This document shows positions 1-7,667 of a stretch of 51,668 nucleotides of DNA, piece after piece. The notes beneath the pieces were generated by a model. That model worked only from the letters and a program-made list of their open reading frames with translations. It had not been told where the DNA came from and did no database searches. The translations under genes were made by a program, and so were the position numbers. Source of the stretch: Planctomycetota bacterium (GTDB taxonomy: Bacteria; Planctomycetota; PUPC01; DSUN01); NCBI GenBank assembly GCA_016872875.1, contig VGYW01000003.1, positions 1 through 51,668 of the forward strand. Direction: 5' to 3'. The stretch's first letter is position 1. Each line of letters begins with the position of its first letter.

Positions 1-1
1 G

Positions 2-77
2 TGGTACGCCTGGAGGGACTCGAACCCACGACCCGCGGATTAAGAATCCGCTGCTCTCCCGACTGAGCTACAGGCGC
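2..77 (-). tRNA. tRNA-Lys (anticodon CUU)
   Basis: Read on the minus strand this is a full 76-nt cloverleaf: acceptor arms GCGCCTG and CAGGCGT (G1 pairs with U72), a D-arm with AGCTCAGTCGGGAGAGC, an anticodon stem GCGGA/TCCGC around the loop TTCTTAA, and a T-arm containing GGTTCGAGTCC. The anticodon CTT reads AAG, hence lysine. Discriminator A and a genome-encoded CCA (complement of positions 2-4) are present. A promoter lies directly upstream. Confidence 0.96.
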
Positions 78-83
78 GAGAGT

Positions 84-111
84 ATTATACCAATTGCGCC
101 GCGTTTTGCAA
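84..111 (-). promoter_or_regulatory. sigma70-type promoter of tRNA-Lys
   Basis: On the minus strand, a -35 box TTGCAA (111-106) is separated by 16 nt from a perfect -10 box TATAAT (89-84). The expected start point is at about 78, right at the first base of the tRNA. Confidence 0.75.
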
Positions 112-117
112 GCGGAC

Positions 118-585
118 TCATTGGCTCAAGGGTTCGGGCGGGAAGGGGGCGTGGACGACTTCGATGCCCGCCTCGGTCAATAGCTCGCCGGCCAAGGGGT
201 CGGGATACTGCCCAGCCTCAACGACCCGCTTGACCCCAGCATTGATGATCATCTTCGCACAAAGCGAGCAGGGATAGGTCGTGGTGTAGAGCACCGAGTC
301 CTGGGTGCTCACGCCGTGGACGGCGGCCTGGAGGAAGGCGTTCATCTCGGCGTGGAGGCCGCGGCACAGCTCGTGGCGCTGGCCGCTGGGGACGCCTTGC
401 TGTTCGCGGATGCAGCCGAGGTCCTCGCAGTGGCGCAGGCCGCTGGGGGCGCCGTTGTAGCCCGTGGCCAGGATGCGCTTGTTCTTGACGAGAATCGCGC
501 CCACCTTGCGGCGGAGACAGGTCGAGCGCTCCGCAACGTCGTGGGCGATCTTCAGGAAATACTCGTCCCAGCTTGGGCGCGACAC
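118..585 (-). CDS. dCMP deaminase (ComEB-like cytidine/deoxycytidylate deaminase)
   Basis: 155 aa, the usual length for bacterial dCMP deaminases, which convert dCMP to dUMP to feed thymidylate synthesis. The zinc site is complete: HAEMNA in the middle of the protein supplies the His ligand and catalytic Glu, and PCSLCAKMI supplies the two Cys ligands. The N-terminal signature [18 protein letters not shown] and the segment GYNGAPSG are typical of this family rather than of free-cytidine deaminases. The start is GTG at 585, with AGGAG six bases upstream and a good promoter (640-612) ahead of it. It stands alone between the tRNA and the next minus-strand gene. The enzyme call is firm; substrate preference (dCMP over a related nucleotide) is by family. 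Confidence 0.93.
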   Translation of the reverse strand: MSRPSWDEYFLKIAHDVAERSTCLRRKVGAILVKNKRILATGYNGAPSGLRHCEDLGCIREQQGVPSGQRHELCRGLHAEMNAFLQAAVHGVSTQDSVLYTTTYPCSLCAKMIINAGVKRVVEAGQYPDPLAGELLTEAGIEVVHAPFPPEPLSQ

Positions 586-611
586 GCAAGGCTCCTTTCG
601 AGAGGGGCAGT

Positions 612-640
612 ATTGTAGCTGGGGGAGGCGCGCGGGTCAA
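612..640 (-). promoter_or_regulatory. promoter of the dCMP deaminase gene
   Basis: Minus-strand TTGACC (640-635), a 17-nt spacer, then TACAAT (617-612). It lies 27 bases before the GTG start at 585. Confidence 0.7.
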
Positions 641-708
641 TGGTGGATTGCGCGACGAAAAGGGGAACGCGGCCTATCGGAGCAGCAATGCCCAGACCCT
701 CGTCGTCA

Positions 709-2004
709 TCATCCGTGGTGCCGGACGCCAAGAGGGCCGGGAATGCGACCGCGGACGGACTGGTTGTGGATGTTGGGGAACTCGTTTGCGGGAACGGATG
801 CCTCCCACGCGAGTTCGGACCCAGGCGCGCCGACGGAGCATTCCTCCGGCTCGGGCGGGGGGGCCGCGGGCTGGAGGGCGAGGCCGGACAGGAACTGGTG
901 CATGACTTCGCAGGAGTTGTTCAGCGCCTTGTTGTAGGCGGCGGCGCTGCAGCGCTTCCAGGTGCCGCCCTCGGGATCGTTGGCCGGGTGGTGGTGCACC
1001 GGCGAATCGGGATTCCAGGCGGGCTTGTTCTGGCAGCGCGCGTCGTCGTGGCCGTAGCCCTTGACGCCCTCGCGGTGCGAACCCCGGTCCTGGGCAACGT
1101 GCAGAGCGTTGGCCAGGCTCTTGATCCATTCCTTCTCCAGGAGGGTGATCGGGCCTAGCACTGGAGCGCTGCCCAAGCGGACTTCGGGAAGCACGTCGTC
1201 GAGCCAGGATGCCTGGTCTTGCTTGAACTCCCTGATGGCGAGGTCTATGTGCTTGGTCTGCTCGTCTTCGTTCTTGCGGGTGTTCTCCTCCCAATCGGGG
1301 GATGAGTAGTCCAGGCCCTCGCCGTGAGGGGGCCCCTCGCCCGCGATCACGTTCCGCAGCCCCATCTTGGTGGGCAGGGACTTGAAGACCAGGTCGTCCC
1401 AGTACTCAACGTGGGCGACGCGCTTGCGCACGTCCATGTTGCTGGAGGCGTTCATCAGCCCCTTGATAAGGCCGTCAACGCCGCCGCTCACGTCAACACG
1501 CTTGTTGCCCTTGAGCAACTGCTCAAGGGCCGACCGGAAGGCGCCACAGGCGGCCTCCGTCAGCTTGGAGTGGACCTCGTGGTCCCAGCAGCGGATGCGG
1601 TGCAATGCCGGCCCGGCCGCGATGTGCGTCAGCTCGTGCCGCAGGGTGTCCACGGCGGCCGCGCCGCCGCTCTCAAAGACAGACCTGGAAAGGAAGATGT
1701 CCCACCCCAGGCAAAAGGCGCTTGAATTCAGGCCGGCCGCGACCGCGTCCACCTCCGGCCCGACGTGGAGACGGGCCCGCCCCAGGTCGAAGTCGAACTC
1801 CCGCCCCAGGGCCCGAGCGAGCGGCCGCGGCAGGCGGATGCCGCCGCGAGCCAGGCGGTGCAGACGGTCCCGCAAGGCGGGGCCGATGTCGAGGGCGATG
1901 CCGGCAGCATCTTCGGCCAGTGCCGTCAGCGCCGGGAGGCCGGCGCACAGGCGTGGGGCATGTGCTATGTCCGTTGTGAGCAGTTCGGCGGAGACCGTAT
2001 CCAA
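709..2004 (-). CDS. DUF4157 (eCIS core)-like protein with HELTH motif and a QDxxSH C-terminal region
   Basis: 431 aa from the TTG at 2004, which has AGGAGG six bases upstream. A longer reading frame to 2076 exists, but its first codons are the -35 box of the promoter, so it is rejected. Residues about 30-130 resemble the DUF4157 (eCIS core) domain: a run of short helices, ARLHVGPEVD, a segment with LGWDIFLS, then LRHELTHIAAG, where HELTH is a zincin-like HExxH motif at about residue 123. Near residues 302-310 HVAQDRGSH, followed by GHDD and an HHH cluster, resembles the His/Asp metal sites of zinc-dependent phospholipase C/S1-P1-like folds. DUF4157 proteins are often cargo or toxin modules of contractile injection systems. 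A contractile-sheath gene lies about 1.1 kb away on the other strand, but a link is only inferred. No signal peptide is evident. Confidence 0.6.
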   Translation of the reverse strand: MDTVSAELLTTDIAHAPRLCAGLPALTALAEDAAGIALDIGPALRDRLHRLARGGIRLPRPLARALGREFDFDLGRARLHVGPEVDAVAAGLNSSAFCLGWDIFLSRSVFESGGAAAVDTLRHELTHIAAGPALHRIRCWDHEVHSKLTEAACGAFRSALEQLLKGNKRVDVSGGVDGLIKGLMNASSNMDVRKRVAHVEYWDDLVFKSLPTKMGLRNVIAGEGPPHGEGLDYSSPDWEENTRKNEDEQTKHIDLAIREFKQDQASWLDDVLPEVRLGSAPVLGPITLLEKEWIKSLANALHVAQDRGSHREGVKGYGHDDARCQNKPAWNPDSPVHHHPANDPEGGTWKRCSAAAYNKALNNSCEVMHQFLSGLALQPAAPPPEPEECSVGAPGSELAWEASVPANEFPNIHNQSVRGRIPGPLGVRHHG

Positions 2005-2047
2005 ATCACACCCTCCTAACCAGGCTGTGGGCGGCCTATGACACAGC

Positions 2048-2076
2048 ATGCTATCGCGTGAGGCCGCGGATGTCAA
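2048..2076 (-). promoter_or_regulatory. promoter of the DUF4157-like gene
   Basis: Minus-strand TTGACA (2076-2071), 17 nt, TAGCAT (2053-2048). Transcription would begin at about 2041, downstream of the longest possible start codon. That is why the TTG at 2004 is preferred. Confidence 0.72.
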
Positions 2077-2095
2077 GCGGAAAGAGGAAGTGGCG

Positions 2096-2124
2096 TTGAC
2101 AGGGGGGCAGGGGGGCGCTAGAAT
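2096..2124 (+). promoter_or_regulatory. promoter of the sugar-phosphate isomerase gene
   Basis: TTGACA (2096-2101), 17 nt, TAGAAT (2119-2124). Its -35 box is only 19 bases from the -35 box of the opposing promoter, so the two polymerase sites are back to back. Confidence 0.78.
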
Positions 2125-2168
2125 CCCAAAGCGTGGCTGACCAGTCCCCTCAGGCAGGAGGCTTCGGG

Positions 2169-3011
2169 ATGAAGAAGGGTATCAATGCGTGGGCGTTTCC
2201 CGGGAGCGTGGCGGCGCGGGAGGCGATGAAGCTGGCGAAGGCCGCAGGGTATGAGTCCATCGAGCTGAATCTGGCGGACAAGGGGGAGATCAGCCTCAAC
2301 ACGTCGGCGAACGACCTGAAGAAGCTGGCCGTGGCGGCCAGCCGCGTCGGCATCGAAATCTCGAGCGTCTCGACCGGGCTGTACTGGGCGTTCAACATGG
2401 CGAGCGACGATGCTGCGGAGCGGGCGAAGGCGGGCGAGGTGCTCTCGAAGCAGCTCGACGCGGCGAAGGCGCTGGGCTGCGATGCCATCCTGGTCATCCC
2501 AGGCTCGGTGATGGTGGCGTTCGACCTGGCGAAGCCGAAGGTTGACCCCGACGTGGTCTGGGAGCGGGCGCTTGCGGGCATCAAGGCCGCCGTGCCCAAG
2601 GCCGAGGACCTGGGCGTGACCATTGCCATCGAGAACGTGTGGAACACGTTCCTGCTGTCGGCGACGGAGATGCGGGACTTTGTGGACGCCTGCGGCAGCC
2701 CGCGTGTGGCGGCCTACTACGATCCCGCGAACATCGTGAAGTACGGGCTGCCCGACCAGTGGGCGCGGGTGCTCGGCAAGCGCATCGCCCGCGTGCACTT
2801 CAAGGACTTCAAGCGGAACGTGGGCAACCTCGACGGCTTCGTCCACCTGCTCGATGGCGACGTGAATTACCCGACGCTCATGGCCGCGTTCAAGGCCGTG
2901 GGCTACAACGGCTACGTGACGGCCGAAATCTTCCCGCCCGGCCACGGGCTGTGGGAGTCGCAGATTTGGACCACGTCGAAGGCGATGGACTTCATCCTGG
3001 GCCGAGCGTAG
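2169..3011 (+). CDS. sugar phosphate isomerase/epimerase-like TIM-barrel protein
   Basis: 280 aa from the ATG at 2169, preceded by CAGGAGG eight bases upstream. A GTG 36 bases earlier lacks a site and falls about two bases downstream of the predicted transcription start. The protein has the AP-endonuclease family 2/xylose isomerase-like barrel. It opens with KKGINAWAFPG and carries the strand-end metal-binding features ENVWNTF (Glu), YYDPANIVKYG (Asp), RVHFKDF (His) and TAEIFPPG (Glu). In this superfamily these residues bind a divalent metal and catalyse isomerisation or epimerisation of ketoses or sugar phosphates. The exact substrate cannot be read from sequence. No signal peptide was seen, so it is cytosolic. 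It has its own promoter and no obvious operon partner. Confidence 0.88.
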   Translation: MKKGINAWAFPGSVAAREAMKLAKAAGYESIELNLADKGEISLNTSANDLKKLAVAASRVGIEISSVSTGLYWAFNMASDDAAERAKAGEVLSKQLDAAKALGCDAILVIPGSVMVAFDLAKPKVDPDVVWERALAGIKAAVPKAEDLGVTIAIENVWNTFLLSATEMRDFVDACGSPRVAAYYDPANIVKYGLPDQWARVLGKRIARVHFKDFKRNVGNLDGFVHLLDGDVNYPTLMAAFKAVGYNGYVTAEIFPPGHGLWESQIWTTSKAMDFILGRA

Positions 3012-3017
3012 GCATCT

Positions 3018-3090
3018 TGTGGGCGGGGCCTTTGTGCCCCGCGTCTTCTCCTATCCTCCACTCGCGCGGGGGACAGAGCCCCCGCCCACA
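3018..3090. repeat. intergenic inverted repeat (REP-like)
   Basis: Two 25-base arms (3018-3042 and 3066-3090) beginning TGTGGGCGGGG are imperfect inverted complements separated by 23 bases. They form a large GC-rich hairpin between two plus-strand genes. It belongs to the class of palindromes scattered through the other gaps and could act as a transcription attenuator. Confidence 0.7.
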
Positions 3091-3114
3091 GGGATGGTGA
3101 TCAAGGGGTAAGCC

Positions 3115-4668
3115 ATGCAGAGCTTCGAGTTCGGTTTCGGGCCGTCGCGTGGGAAGAAGCGCGAGGAGGAGATCATGCACGTGGGGGTGCTGGCCGACCT
3201 CTCCGGCCAGCCGGCCGAGCCGCTGCCCCTGGTGCCGCACAGGAAGTTCCTTGAGATTGACGTGGATAACTTCGACGACCGGCTGGGCACGCTCGGGCCG
3301 CGGCTGGCGTTCGCCGTGCCCAACTCGGTGGTGGGGAAGGGGGAGATGGCCGTCGAGGTGAAGTTCCGCAGCCTGGAGGACTTCGAGCCGCAGGCGGTGT
3401 GCTCGCAGGTGCCTGTGCTGCGGAAGCTGGTGGCGGCACGGCGGAAGCTGGGGGCGATGCGGGCGACGCCGAGGGGGAAGGAGCTTCAGGGCCGGCCGCA
3501 ACTGGAGGAGTTGCTCGCCCAGGCAGTGGATGACCCTGAGTTGCGCGCGGCGATTCTGCCGAGTATGGCCGCGGCGCCGGCAGAGGCCCCTGCCGAGCCG
3601 CAAGCGCCGCCCATGCAGTCGAATGCCCTGAGCGATCTCGAGAAGCTCCTGGGCATCAAGCCAGGCGATCGGCCGGCGCCGAAGCCCAAGGGGGTCATCC
3701 AGGACATCGTCGAGCAGGCCCTGGGTGAGACCCCGCGCATCTCCGACGCCGCGATCCAGAACCTGGGTGCGCTCATCACGCGGATGGACGAGATCATCGG
3801 CGAGCAGCTCTCGCTCGTCCTCCACCACCGCGCGTTCAAGACCCTGGAGGGCACGTGGCGGGGGCTCCAATACCTCGTGTCCAACGTCGAGATGGATGAG
3901 GACCTGAAGCTGCGGGTCTTCGACGTGTCGAAGGAGGACCTGGCGGCGACCGTGCTGGCCTACCAGGGCGCCGCGTGGGAGGAGCACCCGCTCCGCATCC
4001 AGATGCGCCACGAGCCGTTCGGCTTCCTCATCGGCGACTACTACTTCGACCACGCGCCCGCCAACGTGGCCGTGCTGGCGGGAATGGCTCGCCTGGTGCA
4101 GGAGCTTGACCTGCCCTTCATCACGGCGGTGACGCCGCGTCTGCTGGGGTTGGAGGACTGGCGGCAGCTTCGCGTGACCGCCGACACGGGCTGCGCGCTC
4201 CAGGGCGAGGCGCACGCCGCCTGGCGGTTCCTGAACAGTTCGGCGGCGGCGAAGAAGCTCTTCCTCACCATGCCCCGCTTCCTCGCCCGCCTGCCCTACG
4301 GACGGAAGACCAATCCCGCCGAGGGCGTGGACTTCGAGGAGAGGCACGACCTCAAGGGGTCGGCGGACTTCGTCTGGTGCAACGCGGCCTACGGGTTGGG
4401 CGTGGTTCTGGCGAGGGCGTTCAAGGCCGACGGGTGGGACGCCAGCATCCGCAGCGGGGGCGAGGACTGCATGATCGAGGGGTTGCCCGCCCTGCACTAC
4501 ACGGACCAGTATGGCGACACCGAGATGATGTGCCCGACGGAGGTCTCGCTCACCGTTGAGGCTGCGGCCACGCTGAACCAGCTTGGCCTCACGCCGCTGC
4601 TGCACATGAAGAACACCGACCGAGCCATCTTCTCCGCCGCCCCGGCCCTCCACAAGCCGACGCCGTGA
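3115..4668 (+). CDS. fused TssB-TssC contractile sheath protein, lacking the usual TssC C-terminal domain
   Basis: 517 aa. Residues about 20-160 match the small T6SS sheath subunit TssB/VipA: VGVLADLSG, then FLEIDVDNFDDRLGTL and LAFAVPN. A Pro/Ala linker follows. From about residue 205 the protein matches TssC/VipB: HHRAFKTLEGTWRGLQYLV near 237, LRVFDVSKEDLA, EPFGFLIGDYYF, FLARLPYG and a matching LTPLLHMKNTD near the end. Separate TssC proteins run on for about 100 residues or more (the VipB_2 part that completes the sheath handshake); here the protein stops soon after the segment equivalent to FFSAQS. TssB and TssC are normally separate genes that co-assemble. No baseplate, tube or ClpV gene lies in this window, so it is an orphan here. 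The start has a weak AAGGGG site. It may be a sheath variant, a regulator or a relic. Confidence 0.85.
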   Translation: MQSFEFGFGPSRGKKREEEIMHVGVLADLSGQPAEPLPLVPHRKFLEIDVDNFDDRLGTLGPRLAFAVPNSVVGKGEMAVEVKFRSLEDFEPQAVCSQVPVLRKLVAARRKLGAMRATPRGKELQGRPQLEELLAQAVDDPELRAAILPSMAAAPAEAPAEPQAPPMQSNALSDLEKLLGIKPGDRPAPKPKGVIQDIVEQALGETPRISDAAIQNLGALITRMDEIIGEQLSLVLHHRAFKTLEGTWRGLQYLVSNVEMDEDLKLRVFDVSKEDLAATVLAYQGAAWEEHPLRIQMRHEPFGFLIGDYYFDHAPANVAVLAGMARLVQELDLPFITAVTPRLLGLEDWRQLRVTADTGCALQGEAHAAWRFLNSSAAAKKLFLTMPRFLARLPYGRKTNPAEGVDFEERHDLKGSADFVWCNAAYGLGVVLARAFKADGWDASIRSGGEDCMIEGLPALHYTDQYGDTEMMCPTEVSLTVEAAATLNQLGLTPLLHMKNTDRAIFSAAPALHKPTP

Positions 4669-4702
4669 GGAAGGCAAGAGAAGAGAAGATGCGGAGGGCG
4701 CG

Positions 4703-4818
4703 ATAAGGAAGGCAGGAATGCAGGAAAGGAAAGAGGGGAGGGAGCTGGGCCGGGTTGGTTGGGTAGGGCCTCTGGCCAACCCAATCGGTCTCTTTTCCTG
4801 CCTTCCTGCATTCCTTAT
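4703..4818. repeat. inverted 'word' repeat built on GGAATGCAGGAA
   Basis: The left arm (4703-4735) carries tandem GGCAGGAATGCAGGAA-type words and the right arm (4790-4818) carries their inverted complement. Inside lies a second pair, around TTGGGTAGGGCC and GGCCAACCCAA. The result is a long nested hairpin ending 24 bases before the next gene's ATG. Confidence 0.75.
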
Positions 4819-4842
4819 AGCCTCCTGCTTTGGCTTGCCTTC

Positions 4843-5670
4843 ATGCCCCCGAGAACTGCGGAAGTCACCTGCAAGTCGGCGCTCGTGAAGTCGGGGATTT
4901 CCGACTACGCGGTGAACTGCTACGTCGGCTGCTCCCACGCCTGCATCTACTGCTACGCGCGGTTCATGGCCCGCTTCGGCGGCCACGAGGGGGAGGCGTG
5001 GGGCAGCTTCGTGGACGCGAAGGTGAACGCGCCGGACCGGCTCGCCCGCGACCTGAGCCGCGCGAAGCCGGGCCGCGTGATGCTCTCCAGCGTGTGCGAC
5101 GGCTGGCAGCCGCTCGAGGAGCAGTATCGCCTCACGCGGCGCTGCGCTGAGACGCTCGTGCGCTTCGCCTTCCCCATCGGCATCCTGACGAAGAGCGGAC
5201 TCGTCCGCCGCGACATCGAGGTGCTCCGCGGCGGCGAGGTGGACGTTGGGGTGACGCTGACGACCGTGGACGAGGACGTGCGGCGCATCCTGGAGCCCGG
5301 CGCCAGCCCCGTGGCCGACCGGCTCGACGTGCTTCGCCGCGCACGGGAGGCGGGCCTGGGCACCTACGTGTTCGCCGGGCCGCTCTTCCCCTTCCTGTGC
5401 GACGGCAGCCGCGAGGTGGACGCCCTGTTCCGGGCCATCGCAGCGGCCAATGTGGACTACGTGCTGGTGGACACGCTGAACCCGAAGCATGGCCTGTGGC
5501 CCGTGCTCAAGGCGGCGCTAGCCGCCTACGCCCCACACGTCGTCGGAAAGGTCGGCGAGATTCTCTACGACCCCGACGCCCGCGCCCACTATGTGGCCAA
5601 TGCCCGCCGCCTTGTCCTCGCCACCGCGGCCCGCCACGGCCTCGCCAGCCGTCTCCGCCTGTGCTTCTGA
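4843..5670 (+). CDS. SplB-like radical SAM protein
   Basis: 275 aa from the ATG at 4843; upstream in-frame sequence is repeat-derived and not believable as coding. The 4Fe-4S/SAM motif is CSHACIYCYARF (CxxxCxxC, about residues 30-37), preceded by NCYVGC. Downstream sequence has RADICAL-SAM barrel features such as SSVCDGWQPLEEQYRLTRR and LTKSGLVRRDIEVL. This pattern matches the SplB/Rv2578c-like group, which contains spore photoproduct lyase and many uncharacterised proteins. The catalytic Cys of true spore photoproduct lyase cannot be assigned with certainty, so a DNA-repair role is not claimed. The gene is convergent with the DHH gene downstream. Confidence 0.85.
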   Translation: MPPRTAEVTCKSALVKSGISDYAVNCYVGCSHACIYCYARFMARFGGHEGEAWGSFVDAKVNAPDRLARDLSRAKPGRVMLSSVCDGWQPLEEQYRLTRRCAETLVRFAFPIGILTKSGLVRRDIEVLRGGEVDVGVTLTTVDEDVRRILEPGASPVADRLDVLRRAREAGLGTYVFAGPLFPFLCDGSREVDALFRAIAAANVDYVLVDTLNPKHGLWPVLKAALAAYAPHVVGKVGEILYDPDARAHYVANARRLVLATAARHGLASRLRLCF

Positions 5671-5685
5671 GGCGAAAGAGACTGA

Positions 5686-5856
5686 GGGAGGAAGCCCTTT
5701 TCGGCGAAAAGGGCTTCCTCCCCCAGACCCCCTCCTGTCCAAAAGCTCTCACATTGCGGCGCGGCGGGGCGAGCGGCTCGCCCCGCCGCGCCGTAGTATG
5801 AGAGTCTTTGGGGAGGGGTCTGGGGAGGCACCTTTCTGCCAGAAAGGTGCCTCCCC
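5686..5856. terminator. three consecutive near-perfect hairpins between convergent genes
   Basis: Hairpin 1 at 5686-5722 has a 16-bp stem ending in CCCTTTT/AAAAGGG. Hairpin 2 at 5757-5793 is pure GC, with a loop at GAGCGGCTC. Hairpin 3 at 5822-5856 has a 16-bp stem with loop GCC. CTCTCAC before and ATGAGAG after hairpin 2 add an outer pairing. The position between two converging genes suggests bidirectional termination. No classical U-tract follows, so it may instead be a repeat cluster. Confidence 0.6.
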
Positions 5857-5862
5857 AGCTTC

Positions 5863-6840
5863 TCAGCTCTTCAGCAACTCGCGGGCGGCGGCGAGGAGGG
5901 TGGGGAGGGCGGTGGCGAGGGGGGTGTCGAGGGTGATGCCTGCGGCGCGGCGGTGTCCGCCGCCGCCGAAGCGCGCGGCGAGGGAGCCGACATCGAGGTC
6001 GTGCTTGGCCCGCAGGCTCACGCGCGTGCCGCCCTCGGGGCGCTCGCGGAACATCAGGATGATCTCGATGCCGCCGAGTTCGCGGAGCTTGTCCACGAAG
6101 CCCTCGACCTCTTCGTCCGTCGCACCCGTCTCGTCGAACATCGCGCGGGTGATGGTGACGTAGGCGATGCGGCCATCGCTATCCGATCGGAGTGTGCCCA
6201 ATGCGCGGGCGAGGAGGTGGGTGCGGGGCCAGCTCAGGTTCTCGTAGACGAGTTCGTAGACGCTGGGCGGGGATGCGCCCGCCGCGACGAGGTCCGCGGC
6301 GTCGCGGAGGGCCTTGGGCGTGGCGTTCGGGAAGCGGAACCAGCCGGTGTCGGTCGCCACCCCCACGTAGAGCGCCTCGGCCACGCGGGCGCTCGGCGTG
6401 CGGCCCAGCGCCCGCATGAGGTCGAGCACGAGGGAGGAGCTCGACGCCGCCGCGGGCACGATGACATCCACGTCCGCGAACCCGCCGTTCGTCACGTGAT
6501 GGTCAATGCAGGCGGTCGGCATGCCCAGGCGCTGGATGGCCTGGCCGACGCGCCCGAGCCGCTCCAGCGTTGCCACGTCCACCACGATGGCGGCGTCGCA
6601 GGCCGCGACTCCAGCCTCGTCGCGCTCGGGCTGATAGGTGCGCACCAGGCCATCGGGGTCCAGGAAGCCGTAGATGCGCGGCACGGGGTCCTGGTTGACC
6701 ATCAGCACGCCCTTGCCCACGTCCTCCAGGAGGAGCGCCAGGCCGACCTGTGCGCCGATGGCATCGCCGTCCGGGTGCTCGTGGGTCGTCACCAGGAAGT
6801 TCCTGCTGGCGTGGATGAATTGGATCAGCTTGTCCCACAT
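5863..6840 (-). CDS. nrnA: DHH/DHHA1 phosphoesterase, NrnA-like (oligoribonuclease / pAp phosphatase)
   Basis: 325 aa from the ATG at 6840; the frame extends upstream only through an intergenic palindrome. The DHH domain is clear: THEHPDGDAIGAQ at about residue 20, a VVDVATLERLG segment, ACIDHHVTN carrying the name-giving DHH, and GVATDTGWF. The C-terminal DHHA1 domain ends with FGGGGHRRAAG, which binds the nucleotide. NrnA enzymes degrade short RNA fragments to mononucleotides and dephosphorylate pAp in the cytosol; both roles depend on Mn. The length fits the family. The start has only a weak GAGG-like site. A c-di-NMP phosphodiesterase specificity cannot be excluded. Confidence 0.9.
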   Translation of the reverse strand: MWDKLIQFIHASRNFLVTTHEHPDGDAIGAQVGLALLLEDVGKGVLMVNQDPVPRIYGFLDPDGLVRTYQPERDEAGVAACDAAIVVDVATLERLGRVGQAIQRLGMPTACIDHHVTNGGFADVDVIVPAAASSSSLVLDLMRALGRTPSARVAEALYVGVATDTGWFRFPNATPKALRDAADLVAAGASPPSVYELVYENLSWPRTHLLARALGTLRSDSDGRIAYVTITRAMFDETGATDEEVEGFVDKLRELGGIEIILMFRERPEGGTRVSLRAKHDLDVGSLAARFGGGGHRRAAGITLDTPLATALPTLLAAARELLKS

Positions 6841-6882
6841 TGGGGCCTTGGCCTCACTTGGGCTGCCGCGTCGTGGAGCATC

Positions 6883-6943
6883 GTGGGGACAGGCGGCTCG
6901 CCTGTCCCACAACGGCGGACGGCGACAGACGGGCCGTCTGTCG
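6883..6943. repeat. two REP-like hairpins
   Basis: Hairpin 6883-6910 has GGGGACAGGCGG-type arms with CGCCTGTCCC. Hairpin 6922-6943 has GCGACAGACGG with CCGTCTGTCGC. Both fill the gap between the NrnA-like gene and the membrane protein gene. Confidence 0.75.
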
Positions 6944-6949
6944 CTACGA

Positions 6950-7540
6950 TCAGTCCCCCAGCGCGTGGAGGCGGCGAAGGCCCGCCTGGAACTCCGCCTC
7001 GCTCATCGAGATGGCCCATCCTGATGCATCGAGTACCACGCGATCGCAGCCGCCACCGAGGAAGCGAAGCGTCCACCAGGGCCGCGCCCTGTGCGGCTTA
7101 GGACAGTAGGCGAGCCAGCCAGGCGGGTCGGCGCTCGCTGCCTCGCCGAGGTCTGGCACGGGCAGGTACGCGTAGGGGAGCGGCTCGCCCGAGCCCGCGC
7201 ACATCGGCTCGCGGTCGGGCCGCGGCCATCCCGTGGGCAAGGGCGCGTCGGGATGCCGAAGCCTGTACTCGAGAAGCGTGGGGTAGATGGCCCGGCGAAG
7301 ATTGGTCTCGCACTGGTGCATCTGGCCTGTCACCCTGATCTCCGCGAAGATGGACGCCCAGATCCACGTTGGGATCAAGAGGACAGGCGCCCCGACGAGC
7401 GCCCAGCGCAGGCTCCGGTGCCACTCGCGCTTGAGCGCCCACACGGCGGCGTTGAGGAAGCACGCCACTCCCGCGGCCAGGGCGAATACGCTGGCCACGA
7501 TGAACAGGCCGAGCAGCGCATGCCACACGAATCCTGACAC
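6950..7540 (-). CDS. hypothetical membrane protein with two N-terminal transmembrane helices
   Basis: 196 aa. Two hydrophobic helices, at about residues 5-32 and 44-64, are joined by a basic loop (KREWHRS). A C-terminal domain of about 130 residues follows, rich in Pro, Trp and Cys (QCETNLRR, EPMCAGSG, YCPKPHRARPWW, GGGCDRVVLD). The layout resembles a small anchored protein with a periplasmic, possibly disulfide-stabilised domain. I do not recognise the family. The gene is flanked by REP-like palindromes on both sides and has no clear operon partner. Confidence 0.6.
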   Translation of the reverse strand: MSGFVWHALLGLFIVASVFALAAGVACFLNAAVWALKREWHRSLRWALVGAPVLLIPTWIWASIFAEIRVTGQMHQCETNLRRAIYPTLLEYRLRHPDAPLPTGWPRPDREPMCAGSGEPLPYAYLPVPDLGEAASADPPGWLAYCPKPHRARPWWTLRFLGGGCDRVVLDASGWAISMSEAEFQAGLRRLHALGD

Positions 7541-7576
7541 AGCGGGTTCCTCTCAGCGGCTCTCCGGTCGGGATCA

Positions 7577-7644
7577 AGACTGCCTAAAGGCAGGACTCCA
7601 AACCAAGGCAGTGGCCCGTTCGGAGTCCTGCCTTCAGGCAGTCT
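7577..7644. repeat. inverted repeat between mdh and the membrane protein gene
   Basis: The arms AGACTGCCTAAAGGCAGGAC(TCC) at 7577-7599 and its complement at 7622-7644 are nearly perfect. Each arm is itself a small palindrome (CTGCCT..AGGCAG). A related element occurs at 22014-22068. Confidence 0.75.
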
Positions 7645-7667
7645 TTGGCTCGAGCGAGCCATCTGGC

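Noticed and set aside
2005..2076. Longer N-terminus for the DUF4157-like protein (start at 2076)
   Set aside because: That start codon is part of the -35 hexamer and lies upstream of the predicted transcription start; the TTG at 2004 has AGGAGG.
3115..4668. Prophage or complete type VI secretion locus
   Set aside because: Only one sheath-type gene is present; no tube, baseplate, ATPase, integrase or capsid genes lie nearby.
2992..5490. Very long minus-strand open frame (832 codons)
   Set aside because: It is antisense to the TssB-TssC and radical SAM genes, His/Arg/Leu-rich with no motif: a shadow caused by high GC.
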